Of a stretch of DNA of 20,637 bases, positions 7,588 through 16,273 are shown in pieces. How positions within the stretch are numbered: the stretch's first letter is position 1; each line of letters begins with the position of its first letter. The notes below the pieces were generated by a model that was not told where the DNA came from, ran no database searches, and was given only the letters and a program-made list of their open reading frames with translations. The position numbers and the translations under genes were made by a program. Origin of the DNA: Propionibacterium sp. (GTDB lineage: Bacteria; Actinomycetota; Actinomycetes; Actinomycetales; Actinomycetaceae); NCBI GenBank assembly GCA_030460725.1, contig JAKECL010000003.1, forward strand, positions 1-20,637. The letters are read 5' to 3'.

Positions 7588-9576
7588 GTGATCTTCCACA
7601 ACCTCCCATTCCTCGCGGCCGAGGCCACCACCCCGGTGGCCACCACCCAGGCCACAGGCGCGGCATCCCTGGCCTGGCTGATGATCGCCATCCCCATGGC
7701 CTGCGCCGTCCTGCTGCTCCTGCTGGGGCGACGCAGTGACCGCTGGGGTCACTGGCTCGCGGTCCTCGCTTCCTGGGCGTCCTTCGTGGTCGGCGTGGCC
7801 GTCCTGGTCCAGATGCTCGGTCTGCCCGCCGAGGGGCGCCGGCTCGATGCCCAGCTCTTCACCTGGATCCCCGCCGGGGACTTCTCGGTGAAGGTGGGCC
7901 TGCTGGTGGACCCCCTGTCGATGACCTTCGTCATGCTGGTCACCTTCGTCGGTTCCCTCATCCACGTCTACGCCGTGGCCTACATGGAGCACGACGCCGA
8001 CCGGCGCCGCTTCTTCGCCTACCTGAACTTCTTCATTGCGGCGATGCTGACCCTGGTCCTCGCCGACTCCTATGCGGTCCTCTTCGTCGGCTGGGAGGGT
8101 GTGGGCCTCGCCTCCTACCTGCTCATCGGCTTCTGGAACCAGGTCCCCGCCAATGCGACCGCCGCGAAGAAGGCCTTCGTCATGAACCGCGTGGGCGACG
8201 TGGGCCTGCTGCTGGCCATGATGGCGATGGTCGCGAACTTCACCTCAGTCGACTTCGTGACGGTCAACCAGGGCGTCGCCACCCTGTCCCAGGCGCAGGC
8301 GACACTCATCGGGCTCTTCCTCCTGGTCGCCGCCTGCGGCAAGTCCGCGCAGTTCCCGCTGCAGGCGTGGCTGGGTGACGCCATGGCGGGCCCGACCCCG
8401 GTCTCCGCCCTGATCCACGCCGCGACCATGGTCACCGCCGGGGTCTACCTGGTGGTGCGCTCCGGCGCGGTCTACCAGGCGGCACCCGTGGCCGCGACCG
8501 CGGTCGCCCTCGTGGGCGCGGTGACCCTGCTGTTCGGGGCGATCGTCGGCTGCGCGAAGGACGACATGAAGAAGGTGCTGGCCGCCTCGACCATGTCCCA
8601 GATCGGCTACATGATGCTGGGTGCGGGCCTGGGCCCCATCGGGTGGGCCTTCGCGATCTTCCACCTTTTCACCCACGGGTTCTTCAAGGCACTGATGTTC
8701 CTGGGTGCGGGCTCCGTCATGCACGGCATGGGGGAACAGGTCAACATGCGCCGCTTCGGCGCGCTGCGCACGGTCATGAAGGTCACGTGGGCGACCTTCG
8801 CCTTCGGGTGGCTCGCCATCCTGGGTGTGCCGCCCTTCTCCGGGTTCTTCTCCAAGGACAAGATCATCGAGGCGGCCTTCGCCTCCTCCACCTTCGGCAC
8901 GGCCGCAGCCCCCTGGACCGGATGGGTCTACGGGCTCGTCGCCATGGTCGGCGCGGGCATCACGGCCTTCTACATGTCGCGCCTGTTCTTCATGACCTTC
9001 CACGGCAAGGCCCGCTGGACCACCGAGGCGGAGGGTGCACCTGTGCACCCCCACGAGTCCTCGGCCCTCATGACGGTCCCGATGATCATCCTGGCCGTGG
9101 GCGCCGCCCTCATCGGCGGACTGCTCTCCATCGGCAGCGCCTTCACCAACTGGCTGACCCCGGCCATCGGGGCCGCCGAGCACGCCGAGCCGGTCCTCCC
9201 GGTCCCGGTCATCCAGATCGCGACCCTCGTGCTCGTGGTCCTGGGCGCGTGGATGGCCTGGCGTCGCTACGGCGCAGCCGAGGTCCCCACCGCGGTGCCT
9301 GCCGGGAATGCCCTGACCATGGCGGCCCGCGACGACCTCTACCAGGACCGTTTCAATGAGGCCGCCTTCATGGCCCCGGGCATGGCACTGGTGGAGGCCG
9401 CCACGGTCGGTGACCGCGTCGTCGTGGACGGCGCCGTCAACGGTGTGGCCGCGGCCGCGCGCCAGACCGGTCGCGCGGTGGCGATCACCCAGACGGGCTA
9501 CGTGCGCACCTACGCGTCCTACATCCTGGGCGGGGTCCTCCTCGCCCTGGCGATCGTCCTCGGCTTCAGGCTGTGA
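7588..9576 (+). CDS. nuoL: NADH-quinone oxidoreductase subunit L (antiporter-like proton pump)
   Basis: This 662-residue antiporter-like subunit is the most distal proton-pumping module of complex I and anchors the long lateral helix. Key residues are visible: the TM5 glutamate E170 in LFVGWEGVGLASYLLIGFW, the TM7 lysine K252 in CGKSAQFPLQAWLGDAMAGP, H277 in SALIHAATMV, and K367 in THGFFKALMFLGAGSVMHG. The C-terminus (TGYVRTYASYILGGVLLALAIVL) is the usual terminal helix. The start is GTG 7588 behind a GGGCGGAG site at 7575-7582. It separates from nuoK by 13 nt and from nuoM by 17 nt, so L and M are likely initiated independently, unlike their coupled neighbours. Length is normal. Confidence 0.97.
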   Translation: MIFHNLPFLAAEATTPVATTQATGAASLAWLMIAIPMACAVLLLLLGRRSDRWGHWLAVLASWASFVVGVAVLVQMLGLPAEGRRLDAQLFTWIPAGDFSVKVGLLVDPLSMTFVMLVTFVGSLIHVYAVAYMEHDADRRRFFAYLNFFIAAMLTLVLADSYAVLFVGWEGVGLASYLLIGFWNQVPANATAAKKAFVMNRVGDVGLLLAMMAMVANFTSVDFVTVNQGVATLSQAQATLIGLFLLVAACGKSAQFPLQAWLGDAMAGPTPVSALIHAATMVTAGVYLVVRSGAVYQAAPVAATAVALVGAVTLLFGAIVGCAKDDMKKVLAASTMSQIGYMMLGAGLGPIGWAFAIFHLFTHGFFKALMFLGAGSVMHGMGEQVNMRRFGALRTVMKVTWATFAFGWLAILGVPPFSGFFSKDKIIEAAFASSTFGTAAAPWTGWVYGLVAMVGAGITAFYMSRLFFMTFHGKARWTTEAEGAPVHPHESSALMTVPMIILAVGAALIGGLLSIGSAFTNWLTPAIGAAEHAEPVLPVPVIQIATLVLVVLGAWMAWRRYGAAEVPTAVPAGNALTMAARDDLYQDRFNEAAFMAPGMALVEAATVGDRVVVDGAVNGVAAAARQTGRAVAITQTGYVRTYASYILGGVLLALAIVLGFRL

Positions 9577-9580
9577 GGGC

Positions 9581-9588
9581 GGGAGGAG
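9581..9588 (+). promoter_or_regulatory. Ribosome-binding site that decides the nuoM start
   Basis: GGGAGGAG lies 5 nt before ATG 9594 and 5 nt after the nuoL stop. It supports ATG 9594 rather than the overlapping GTG 9573 as the nuoM initiation codon. nuoL has a comparable but weaker site (GGGCGGAG, 7575-7582). Confidence 0.75.
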
Positions 9589-9593
9589 AACTC

Positions 9594-11180
9594 ATGGAAA
9601 TCACCGATCTCGTCCACGCCTCCACTCCGTGGCTGACGATCCTCGTCGTCATCCCGGCGCTGGCCGCCGCCCTGGTCGGCCTGGTCCCCGCCCTGCGCAG
9701 GCAGGGTCGCGCCGTCGCGCTGGGGGTCTCCCTGGTCGAACTGGTGCTGGCCGTCATCGCGGCCACCACCTTCGACTGGAGCACCGCCGGCACCTACCAG
9801 CTCGTGGAGACCGCCTCCTGGATCCCCCAGATCGGCGTCTCCTGGGCACTCGGTGTCAATGCGCTCGGCCTCGTCATGGTGCTGCTGGCCACCGCCCTGG
9901 TGCCCCTGGTCCTGCTCGCCGGCTGGCGTGAGGACGAGGGCGGGGACGAGGGCGGCTCCTACGCTGCCCTGGTCCTCCTGCTCGAAGCCTTCATGGTGAT
10001 GATCTTCGCGGCCTTCGATGTCGTCGTGTTCTACATCGCCTTCGAGGCCATGCTGATCCCGCTGTACTTCATGATCGGCCGCTTCGGGGTGGGCGACGCC
10101 CAGCGCAGACGCGCCGCGGCGCTGAAGTTCCTGCTCTACTCCCTGGCCGGGGGCCTGGCGATGCTGGGCGGGCTGGTCGCCCTGTGGGCACTGGCACCCG
10201 AGCGCTCCGAGACCCTCTTCCGCCTCGACACCGCCTCCCAGGTGGTGCCCGGGATGTCGGCGGGGGTCCAGATGGGGATCTTCGTCAGCTTCATGATCGC
10301 CTTCGCGATCAAGGCCCCCATGGTGCCGCTGCACACCTGGCTGCCCGACACTGCCGCCGCCTCCCGCCCGGGCACCTCGGTGCTGCTGGTGGGCGTGCTC
10401 GACAAGATCGGCACCTTCGGCATGATCACACTGTGCCTGCGCCTCCTGCCCGACGCCGCATCCCAGGCGCGTTGGGTGCTGTGCGCACTGGCCGTCCTGT
10501 CCATCCTCTGGGGTGGGCTGGCGGCCATCGGACAGAAGGACCTCATGCGTCTGGTGTCCTACACCTCGGTGTCCCACTTCGGGTTCATGGTGCTCGGCAT
10601 CTTCATCGGGTCCTCCGTGGCACTGACGGGCGCCATGTTCTACATGGTCGCCCACGGGGTGTCCATCGCCGCGATGTTCCTGATCTCCGGCTTCCTCACC
10701 GAACGAGGCGGGACCCGTGAGATCGCCAGCTACGGCGGATTCCAGCGTGTCACCCCGCTGATCGCGGGGACGTGGCTGGTGGCGGGCCTGGCTTCGGTGG
10801 CCCTGCCCGGTCTCTCCGGGTTCGTGCCCGAGTACCTGGTTCTGGTGGGCACCTACTCCGTGAGCGTGGTCCTGGCAGTCCTGGCGGTGCTCGGCGTGAT
10901 CCTGGCTGCCCTCTACGTGCTGGTGCCCTACCAGCGACTGTTCACCGGACCCAGGCCCGAGGGACGCGACGTCCCCGACATGGACGTCCGCGAGAAGAGC
11001 GTCGTCACCCCGCTCATCGCGGCCATGGCCGTGCTGGGCATCTGGTCCGCCCCATTGGTCGGGGCACTGACACCGGTCGCCGATGAGGCGGTGGTGGCAC
11101 TGGGTGCCTCCTCCGCCCAGGCATCCGCGTCGCACATGGTCAGCACGGTCTCCGCTGCTGACGAAGGGAGCACGAAGTGA
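9594..11180 (+). CDS. nuoM: NADH-quinone oxidoreductase subunit M (antiporter-like proton pump)
   Basis: This 528-residue antiporter-like membrane subunit carries the conserved pumping residues: E151 in FYIAFEAMLIPLYFMIGRFG and K240 in MIAFAIKAPMVPLHTWLPDTA. The later helices (SYTSVSHFGFMVLGIF; LSGFVPEYLVLVG) match the family. I prefer ATG 9594 over the in-frame GTG at 9573, which overlaps the nuoL stop. The reason is a strong GGGAGGAG Shine-Dalgarno at 9581-9588, spaced 5 nt from ATG; the 9573 GTG would add only MRAGGEL and would itself include that site. The stop at 11178-11180 overlaps nuoN by GTGA. The last 45 or so residues are an Ala/Ser-rich hydrophilic tail. Confidence 0.96.
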   Translation: MEITDLVHASTPWLTILVVIPALAAALVGLVPALRRQGRAVALGVSLVELVLAVIAATTFDWSTAGTYQLVETASWIPQIGVSWALGVNALGLVMVLLATALVPLVLLAGWREDEGGDEGGSYAALVLLLEAFMVMIFAAFDVVVFYIAFEAMLIPLYFMIGRFGVGDAQRRRAAALKFLLYSLAGGLAMLGGLVALWALAPERSETLFRLDTASQVVPGMSAGVQMGIFVSFMIAFAIKAPMVPLHTWLPDTAAASRPGTSVLLVGVLDKIGTFGMITLCLRLLPDAASQARWVLCALAVLSILWGGLAAIGQKDLMRLVSYTSVSHFGFMVLGIFIGSSVALTGAMFYMVAHGVSIAAMFLISGFLTERGGTREIASYGGFQRVTPLIAGTWLVAGLASVALPGLSGFVPEYLVLVGTYSVSVVLAVLAVLGVILAALYVLVPYQRLFTGPRPEGRDVPDMDVREKSVVTPLIAAMAVLGIWSAPLVGALTPVADEAVVALGASSAQASASHMVSTVSAADEGSTK

Positions 11181-12745
11181 ACCTGCTCAGCACCGCAGAG
11201 ATGACGGCACCCACCATCGGGTGGGCCTCCCTCACCCCGGTCCTCATCGTGCTCGGGGGTGGCGTCCTGGGCGTCCTCGTCGAGGCCTTTGCCCCCCAGC
11301 GTCTGCGTCGTCCGATCGGCATCGGCGTGTCTCTGCTGGCCACCCTCCTGGCTGGGGCCGCCATCGCCCTGCGGTGGCGCGACGTGGTGGCGTCGCCCTC
11401 GTCCCTGGGGGAGTACATCGAGGACCCCCTGACCCTGGCGTCCCAGTTCATCCTCGTGTGCGTGGGCTTCCTGGCGCTGCTGGTGATCGCCGACCGTACC
11501 CAGGTCGGCGACGGTGCCTTCGCGGGCCAGCCCTCAGACCGCCCCGGATCGGGTGACGAGGAACTGACCCTGGCCAAGGGCTACCAGCGCAGTGAGGTCT
11601 TCGCCCTGGTGCTCTTCAGCCTGGGCGGGATGATGGTCTTCCCTGCAGCGGATTCCCTGATCACGCTCTTCGTGGCGCTGGAGGTCATGTCGCTTCCGCT
11701 CTACATCCTCACAGCCACCGCACGCAGGCGTCGCCAGCTCTCCCAGGAGGCGGCCCTGAAGTACTTCCTGCTGGGCGCCTTCGCCTCCGCCTTCCTGCTC
11801 ATGGGTTCCGCCCTGCTCTTCGGCTACTCCGGATCCCTGAAGATCTCGGAGGTCGCCACCGCCCTTCCCACCGCCAACGGCATGGACTGGCTGGTCGTGG
11901 CGGGAGTCTTCCTGGTGGTGGTCGGCCTGCTCTTCAAGATCGGCGCCGCACCCTTCCACGCATGGACCCCGGACGTCTACACGGGCGCCCCGACCCCCGT
12001 CACCGGCTTCATGGCGGCGGGCGTGAAGGTGGCGGCCTTCGGGGCACTGCTGCGCTTCTACCAGACGGTGGCTGCCCAACTGGAGTGGGACCTCATCGGG
12101 GTCCTGGCCGTGGTGGCCCTGCTGACCATGGTCGTGGGCACCTTCGCCGGCATCGTCCAGGACGACGTCAAGCGGATGCTCGCCTACTCCTCCATCGCCC
12201 ACGCGGGCTTCATCCTCATCGGGGTGCTCTCGGCCCACAGGGGTTCCGCGGGCGCGGTGCTCTTCTACGTGCTGGCCTACGGCCTGGCCACGGTCGGCGC
12301 CTTCGGTGTGGTCACCTTGGTGCGCTCGCGCGATGCGGAGGGTGCCACAGGTGGTGAGACCGGAACGCTGGAGCGTTGGGCGGGGCTTGGGCGCAAGTCG
12401 CCGATGGCAGCGGGGGCCATGCTGGTCTTCCTGCTGTCCTTCGCCGGCATCCCGCTGACCGCCGGGTTCATCGGCAAGTTCGTGGTGTTCGCCGACGGTT
12501 TCGCCGGCGGACTGGGCTGGTTGGTGGTCGTGGCGCTGGTGTGCTCGGCGATCACGGCGTTCTACTACTTCCGTCTCGTGAAGCTCATGTTCTTCACCGA
12601 AGCGTCGGAGCGGACCGTCGTCGTGCGCTCCGAGGGGTTCACTGCGGTTGCGGTGGGGGTGTGTGCTCTGGGTACGATCGTGCTGGGTGTCTTCCCGAAC
12701 CCGGTCCTGTCCCTCCTCAATCAGGTGGTCGTTCTCCTCCCGTGA
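11177..12745 (+). CDS. nuoN: NADH-quinone oxidoreductase subunit N (antiporter-like proton pump)
   Basis: This 522-residue antiporter-like subunit is nearest to NuoK/J/A in the complex I membrane arm. Conserved charges are E169 in LFVALEVMSLPLYILTATARR, K254 in GLLFKIGAAPFHAWTPDVY, and K284 in GFMAAGVKVAAFGALLRF. A hydrophilic loop at about 107-137 (GDGAFAGQPSDRPGSGDEE) is inserted between early helices. The start is GTG 11177, overlapping the nuoM stop as GTGA, with AAGGGAG at 11164-11170 as ribosome-binding site. The stop (12743-12745) overlaps the following polyprenyl synthase start in the same GTGA manner. Length is normal and nothing suggests damage. Confidence 0.96.
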   Translation: MNLLSTAEMTAPTIGWASLTPVLIVLGGGVLGVLVEAFAPQRLRRPIGIGVSLLATLLAGAAIALRWRDVVASPSSLGEYIEDPLTLASQFILVCVGFLALLVIADRTQVGDGAFAGQPSDRPGSGDEELTLAKGYQRSEVFALVLFSLGGMMVFPAADSLITLFVALEVMSLPLYILTATARRRRQLSQEAALKYFLLGAFASAFLLMGSALLFGYSGSLKISEVATALPTANGMDWLVVAGVFLVVVGLLFKIGAAPFHAWTPDVYTGAPTPVTGFMAAGVKVAAFGALLRFYQTVAAQLEWDLIGVLAVVALLTMVVGTFAGIVQDDVKRMLAYSSIAHAGFILIGVLSAHRGSAGAVLFYVLAYGLATVGAFGVVTLVRSRDAEGATGGETGTLERWAGLGRKSPMAAGAMLVFLLSFAGIPLTAGFIGKFVVFADGFAGGLGWLVVVALVCSAITAFYYFRLVKLMFFTEASERTVVVRSEGFTAVAVGVCALGTIVLGVFPNPVLSLLNQVVVLLP

Positions 12746-13755
12746 CATCCACTCCCCCCGACCTCCACGCTCCCGAGCTTGAGGCGCGCATCGCCCCGGC
12801 CCTCGAAGCCGTCGAGTCCTCCCTCCGGGACGCCGTGCGCGGTTCGCGCGACCTCGTCGACGAACTGACCTCACACCTGGCGCGCGCGGGAGGGAAGCGC
12901 ATCCGGCCGCTGCTCACGCTGGTCTGCGCGCAGCTGGGGGACCCGGAGTCGGCGGTGTCGGACAATGTCATCGCCGCGGCCGCCGCCATGGAGCTCACGC
13001 ACCTGGCATCCCTCTACCACGACGACGTCATGGACTCGGCGCCCACCAGGCGCGGAGTCCCCTCTGCCCAGCACCTGTGGGGCAACAATCGCGCGATCCT
13101 GGCCGGCGACGTGCTCTTCGCACGGGCGTCGAAGCTGATCGCCCAATTGGGCCCGGACTCGGTGTCCTACCATGCCGACACCTTCGAGCGTCTGTGCCTG
13201 GGTCAGCTGGACGAGACCTTCGGGCCGGTGGAGGGCGCGGACCCGGTGGATTTCTACATCCACGTCCTCGCGGACAAGACGGGGTCTCTGCTCTCGGCCG
13301 CCGCGCACTTCGGTGCCTTCCACGGGGGCGCCGGGCTTGACGTGGCCGAGGTCGTGGCCACCTTCGGGGAACGCATCGGGGTCGCCTTCCAGGTGGCTGA
13401 CGACGTCCTGGACCTGGTCTCCACCGAGGAGACCTCGGGCAAGACCCCGGGCACCGACCTGCGCGAGGGTGTGGACACCCTGCCCGTCCTGCTTCTGCGG
13501 CGCCGCGAGCGTCTGGGCACCTTGGACGAGGACGGGGCCGCGATCCTCGCGGACCTGGCGGCGGACCTGAGTTCGGACGAGGCACTGGCGGCGGTGGTCG
13601 CGCGTCTGCGTGACCACGACGTCATCGAGGAGACCCGCGGGCTCGCCCAGCGCTGGGCCGATGACGCCGTGGCCGCCCTGGATCCCCTGCCCCAGGGGGA
13701 ACCCAAGGATGCGCTGCGCGCCTTCGCGAACCTCATGGTGGACCGGATCGCCTGA
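12742..13755 (+). CDS. Long-chain polyprenyl diphosphate synthase (probably for menaquinone side chain)
   Basis: This 337-residue trans-isoprenyl diphosphate synthase condenses isopentenyl diphosphate onto an allylic primer. Family motifs are all present: GKRIRP (51-56), first aspartate motif DDVMD (94-98), KTGSL (179-183), second aspartate motif DDVLD (220-224), and GKTPGTDLREG (233-243). The residue five before the first motif is alanine (A89) and four before is serine, the small residues expected of long-chain enzymes rather than FPP/GGPP synthases that carry aromatics there. The GTG start overlaps the nuoN stop (GTGA); the only Shine-Dalgarno-like sequence is a distant AGGTGG at 12723-12728, so initiation probably depends on coupling. 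Placement after nuoN is seen in other actinobacteria and fits making the menaquinone tail. Chain length cannot be read from sequence. Confidence 0.9.
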   Translation: MTSTPPDLHAPELEARIAPALEAVESSLRDAVRGSRDLVDELTSHLARAGGKRIRPLLTLVCAQLGDPESAVSDNVIAAAAAMELTHLASLYHDDVMDSAPTRRGVPSAQHLWGNNRAILAGDVLFARASKLIAQLGPDSVSYHADTFERLCLGQLDETFGPVEGADPVDFYIHVLADKTGSLLSAAAHFGAFHGGAGLDVAEVVATFGERIGVAFQVADDVLDLVSTEETSGKTPGTDLREGVDTLPVLLLRRRERLGTLDEDGAAILADLAADLSSDEALAAVVARLRDHDVIEETRGLAQRWADDAVAALDPLPQGEPKDALRAFANLMVDRIA

Positions 13756-13795
13756 CCCCTGCTGACCGCATCCCGCCCTGTGGCAGGAGACACAG

Positions 13796-13828
13796 AGGAC
13801 CTCCCCGGGGATTCCCCGGGGAGGTCCT
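13796..13828 (+). terminator. Perfect 15-bp hairpin, end of the nuo operon
   Basis: AGGACCTCCCCGGGG (13796-13810) and its exact reverse complement (13814-13828) flank a 3-nt ATT loop. It lies 41 nt after the polyprenyl synthase stop. There is no U-tract, only TTGGTGG, as is common in high-GC actinobacterial intrinsic terminators. Because the stem is symmetric and the zinc operon on the other strand ends 142 nt away at 13971, the hairpin may stop transcripts from both sides. The rest of the 13756-13970 gap shows no gene. Confidence 0.8.
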
Positions 13829-13970
13829 TGGTGGTGGACGGGGTGTGAACGGCCCGGTCCGGCGCCGGACGCGCGCGAGCCGACGTGTGATCGCGGCAGC
13901 TCAGGTCCCGCCGGTGCCGGTCGGGTGCGCGGCTCGGCGGCGCGCCCGCCCGGCGGGGATCATGACCTGC

Positions 13971-15236
13971 TCACCTGGCGCGCACCAGTGCAACCTCGTT
14001 CGGCGCCACATCCACGTCTGCGGAGACGATCTGCCCGCTCGCCAGGTCCACCTTGTGGATCTTCTTCGCGGCGGGTTCACTCACCCAGGCCGTGTCACCG
14101 TCGACCACCAGGGCCGGGTGGGGGTCCTGCCACTCGACAGGGCCCTCCCAGGCTGCGACCACGGGGATCGAGTCGGTGATCGCGCGTCCCGTGACATCCA
14201 CGTGGTGCAGTGAACCGTCGGTGCCCAGCACCCAGGCATCGCCCTGGGCGTCACGCCCCACGCCCCGCCACGTGTACTGGACGCCTTCGGGCATGTCGAT
14301 GACGTCGAAGGTGGCCGCAGCCGTGTCCACGAAGCCCAGCTGGTCCAGCGTCACGCCCTCGGCGTCGGGGTCGGTGCGGTGGTCCACAACCGCAATGGGG
14401 GAGTCATCGCTCACGTAGGAGTTGCCCACGCGCCCGTAGGCGCCGGCGGGGCTGGGGATCTTCTCCCAGGTGCCCTGACGCAGCAGGATCACACCGTCCT
14501 CGCAGCCGAGCACGACGGCCTCGCCCGCTGCGACACCCTCCCCGTGCACGCTCGGGCAGGTCTCGATCCGGCTGATCTCCTTGCCCGAGGCATCCTGGAG
14601 CAGGGCACCCGTGCGTGACTCGGAGTTGCCGAGGGTGCGCACCAGGGAGCCGTCCTTGAGTTCCACGGAGACCCCGTGGTGGGCGGCTTCGGAGTGGACG
14701 GTGGTCGCCGCGGGCAGCGAGGTGACGGTGTCCGTTGCGGAGGAACCGAGTGCAGTGGACTCCAGGATCTGGATGTTCCCGGTCCCGTCGTCGAAGAGGA
14801 CGGTGTGGCCGGCGTGACGCACCACGTGGCCCGGGGTGGTGGCCGGGAACACCAGGTCGGTCAGGGTGGCCGTGCCGCCGCCCGCGCCGGTGGACAGCAC
14901 CTGGAAGCCACCGTCGGTGGAGACCAGGACATGCTCGCCGTCACCGAAGGTGTTGAGACGGTTGAAGCCGGCCAGGGGAATGTCGGCGACGGGGGAGAGG
15001 TCCTGGGCGTCGATGACGCGGATTCCGCCGTCGTAGGTGAAGGCGAAGCGGTCACCACCGGAGGTCACTGCAGCGGGACTTGCCGCAGCGGCGCCGGACT
15101 GTCCGGACTGCCCGGAGGCGGCTGCGTCCGAACCACTGGAACAGCCGCCCAGAGCCAGGGCGGCAACGCCTGCGGTCGCGAGGAACGCGAGGCCGGGGGT
15201 GCGGCGTCGTGCGCCACGGGGGGAGGACAGATTCAT
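13971..15236 (-). CDS. aztD: AztD-like zinc metallochaperone lipoprotein (canonical type, lacks HGDHxH motif)
   Basis: This 421-residue secreted lipoprotein begins with a basic n-region (RGARRR), a hydrophobic stretch and a lipobox ALGGC with C32, so it should be anchored outside the membrane. The rest is repetitive beta-propeller-like sequence closely resembling AztD: YDGGIRVIDAQDLSPVADIP, PLAGFNRLNTFGDGEHVLVS, TPGHVVRHAGHTVLFDDGTG (about 134-153), VHSEAAHHGVSVELKDG (180-196), and paired C227/C245 in CPSVHGEG and GCEDG. AztD proteins pass zinc to the AztC solute-binding protein. Candidate ligands are H137, H141, H144, H181, H186, H187 and H231. From my memory of the family, a His/Asp-rich motif normally sits at about residues 115-130; here the segment is STGAGGGTATLTD without histidines. 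The start is ATG behind AAGGAG (about 15244-15252). A 92-nt gap separates it from aztC. Confidence 0.85.
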   Translation of the reverse strand: MNLSSPRGARRRTPGLAFLATAGVAALALGGCSSGSDAAASGQSGQSGAAAASPAAVTSGGDRFAFTYDGGIRVIDAQDLSPVADIPLAGFNRLNTFGDGEHVLVSTDGGFQVLSTGAGGGTATLTDLVFPATTPGHVVRHAGHTVLFDDGTGNIQILESTALGSSATDTVTSLPAATTVHSEAAHHGVSVELKDGSLVRTLGNSESRTGALLQDASGKEISRIETCPSVHGEGVAAGEAVVLGCEDGVILLRQGTWEKIPSPAGAYGRVGNSYVSDDSPIAVVDHRTDPDAEGVTLDQLGFVDTAAATFDVIDMPEGVQYTWRGVGRDAQGDAWVLGTDGSLHHVDVTGRAITDSIPVVAAWEGPVEWQDPHPALVVDGDTAWVSEPAAKKIHKVDLASGQIVSADVDVAPNEVALVRAR

Positions 15237-15328
15237 GTCCTTGTCTCCTTCTGTGTGGGGTGTGTTGCAGGTGGTCGCGTAGGCGCGCTCGCTCGGACGA
15301 GGGCGACGCCTGCCTGTCGGTCGGGGCC

Positions 15329-16273
15329 TCAGGTGAGGGCGTCCTCGATCCGGTCGGTGTTGACGTGCATCATGTCGAGGTAGGTGGGGGCCTCGCCGTC
15401 GGAGGCGGTGAGGGACTCGGTGTGGAGGGGGACCACTGCCACCTCGACACCGGTGTGCTCGGCCAGGGCTGTCACCAGCCGGTCGGGCTGGGAGGAGTCG
15501 GCGAAGATGGCGGGCACGCCCGCCTCGCGTACCGCGTCGGCCAGGTCCGCCAGGTCCGAGGCACTCGGAGCGGCAAGGGTCGCCCCTCCAGGGATGACGG
15601 CGCCGATGAGACGGAAGTCGTAGCGCCTGGCCATGTAGCCGAAGACGTGGTGGTTGGTGACCAGTGCGCGATGGGCCTTCGGGATGGCGGCGAAGCGGGT
15701 GGCCATGTCCCGGTCCAGGGCGTCGAGTTCCGCGAGGTACTCGCTGGTCGCCGACTGGAGTCGGGCGGTGTCCACGCCTGTCACGTTCTCCGCCAGTGCG
15801 CTTTCCAAGGCGGTGACGACCTCAGCCATGACGGTCGGGTCGGTCCAGAAGTGTGGGTCGACCCCTGAGGCCTCCTCCGTGTTGTACTCCAGCGGCGTCA
15901 GATGCTCTCCGGCCTCGAAGATGGCGGTCCCTGCACTGCGCGCGGACTCGACGTGGTCCAGGAGGCCCTCCTCCAGTCCCAGGCCATTGGCGACCAGCAG
16001 GTCCGCCTGTTGCATCTGGGCGGCGTCCTGGGCGGAGACGCCGAAGGAATGGGGATCGGCATTGGGTGCCATGAGGGTGCGCACCTCCACCTGGTCCCCG
16101 ACCAGCTGGGTGACGACGTCCCCGAGAATGTTGGTGGTCACCACCACCTGGGGAGAACCCGAGGGACGTGCCTGGCCCCCGGAGGTCGGGGATTCCCCTG
16201 CCTCCTGGGCGCATCCAGCGGCGCCGAGGGTCACCAGCAGTCCGGCCAGTGCCAGGAGTCCGCGCCACCTCAC
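15329..16273 (-). CDS. aztC: AztC-type zinc ABC transporter substrate-binding lipoprotein
   Basis: This 314-residue cluster A-I (ZnuA-like) metal-binding protein delivers zinc to the AztB permease at the outer membrane face. A short signal peptide ends in the lipobox GAAGC (C21). The expected metal ligands are H75 in NADPHSFG, H141 in DPHFWTD, H208 in TNHHVFGYMARRY, and D259 in FADSSQPDR, a His3Asp set. The loop before H141 (EHLTPLEYNTEEASGV) has only one histidine, unlike the His-rich loop of ZnuA, which suits AztC. The start is GTG 16273, overlapping the preceding AztD-like gene stop (GTGA), with GGAGGTG at 16279-16285 as ribosome-binding site. The frame is open further upstream, but only as a shadow of its neighbour. 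The SDLADLADAVREAGV and TYLDMMHVNTD segments also match the family. Confidence 0.92.
   Translation of the reverse strand: MRWRGLLALAGLLVTLGAAGCAQEAGESPTSGGQARPSGSPQVVVTTNILGDVVTQLVGDQVEVRTLMAPNADPHSFGVSAQDAAQMQQADLLVANGLGLEEGLLDHVESARSAGTAIFEAGEHLTPLEYNTEEASGVDPHFWTDPTVMAEVVTALESALAENVTGVDTARLQSATSEYLAELDALDRDMATRFAAIPKAHRALVTNHHVFGYMARRYDFRLIGAVIPGGATLAAPSASDLADLADAVREAGVPAIFADSSQPDRLVTALAEHTGVEVAVVPLHTESLTASDGEAPTYLDMMHVNTDRIEDALT

Noticed and set aside
9519..11135. A 538-codon open frame antisense to nuoM, rich in Gly/His/Asp/Gln
   Set aside because: High GC leaves antisense frames open. The translation is low complexity with no fold or motif, and the other strand encodes an intact NuoM with conserved residues.
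11534..12874. A 446-codon open frame antisense to nuoN and the synthase
   Set aside because: Same codon-bias artefact; no ribosome-binding site, no recognisable domain and it crosses two real genes.
13857..13870. GTCCGGCGCCGGAC, a 14-bp perfect palindrome after the nuo terminator
   Set aside because: It has no loop, it is short for such GC-rich DNA, and no gene start depends on it; likely chance.
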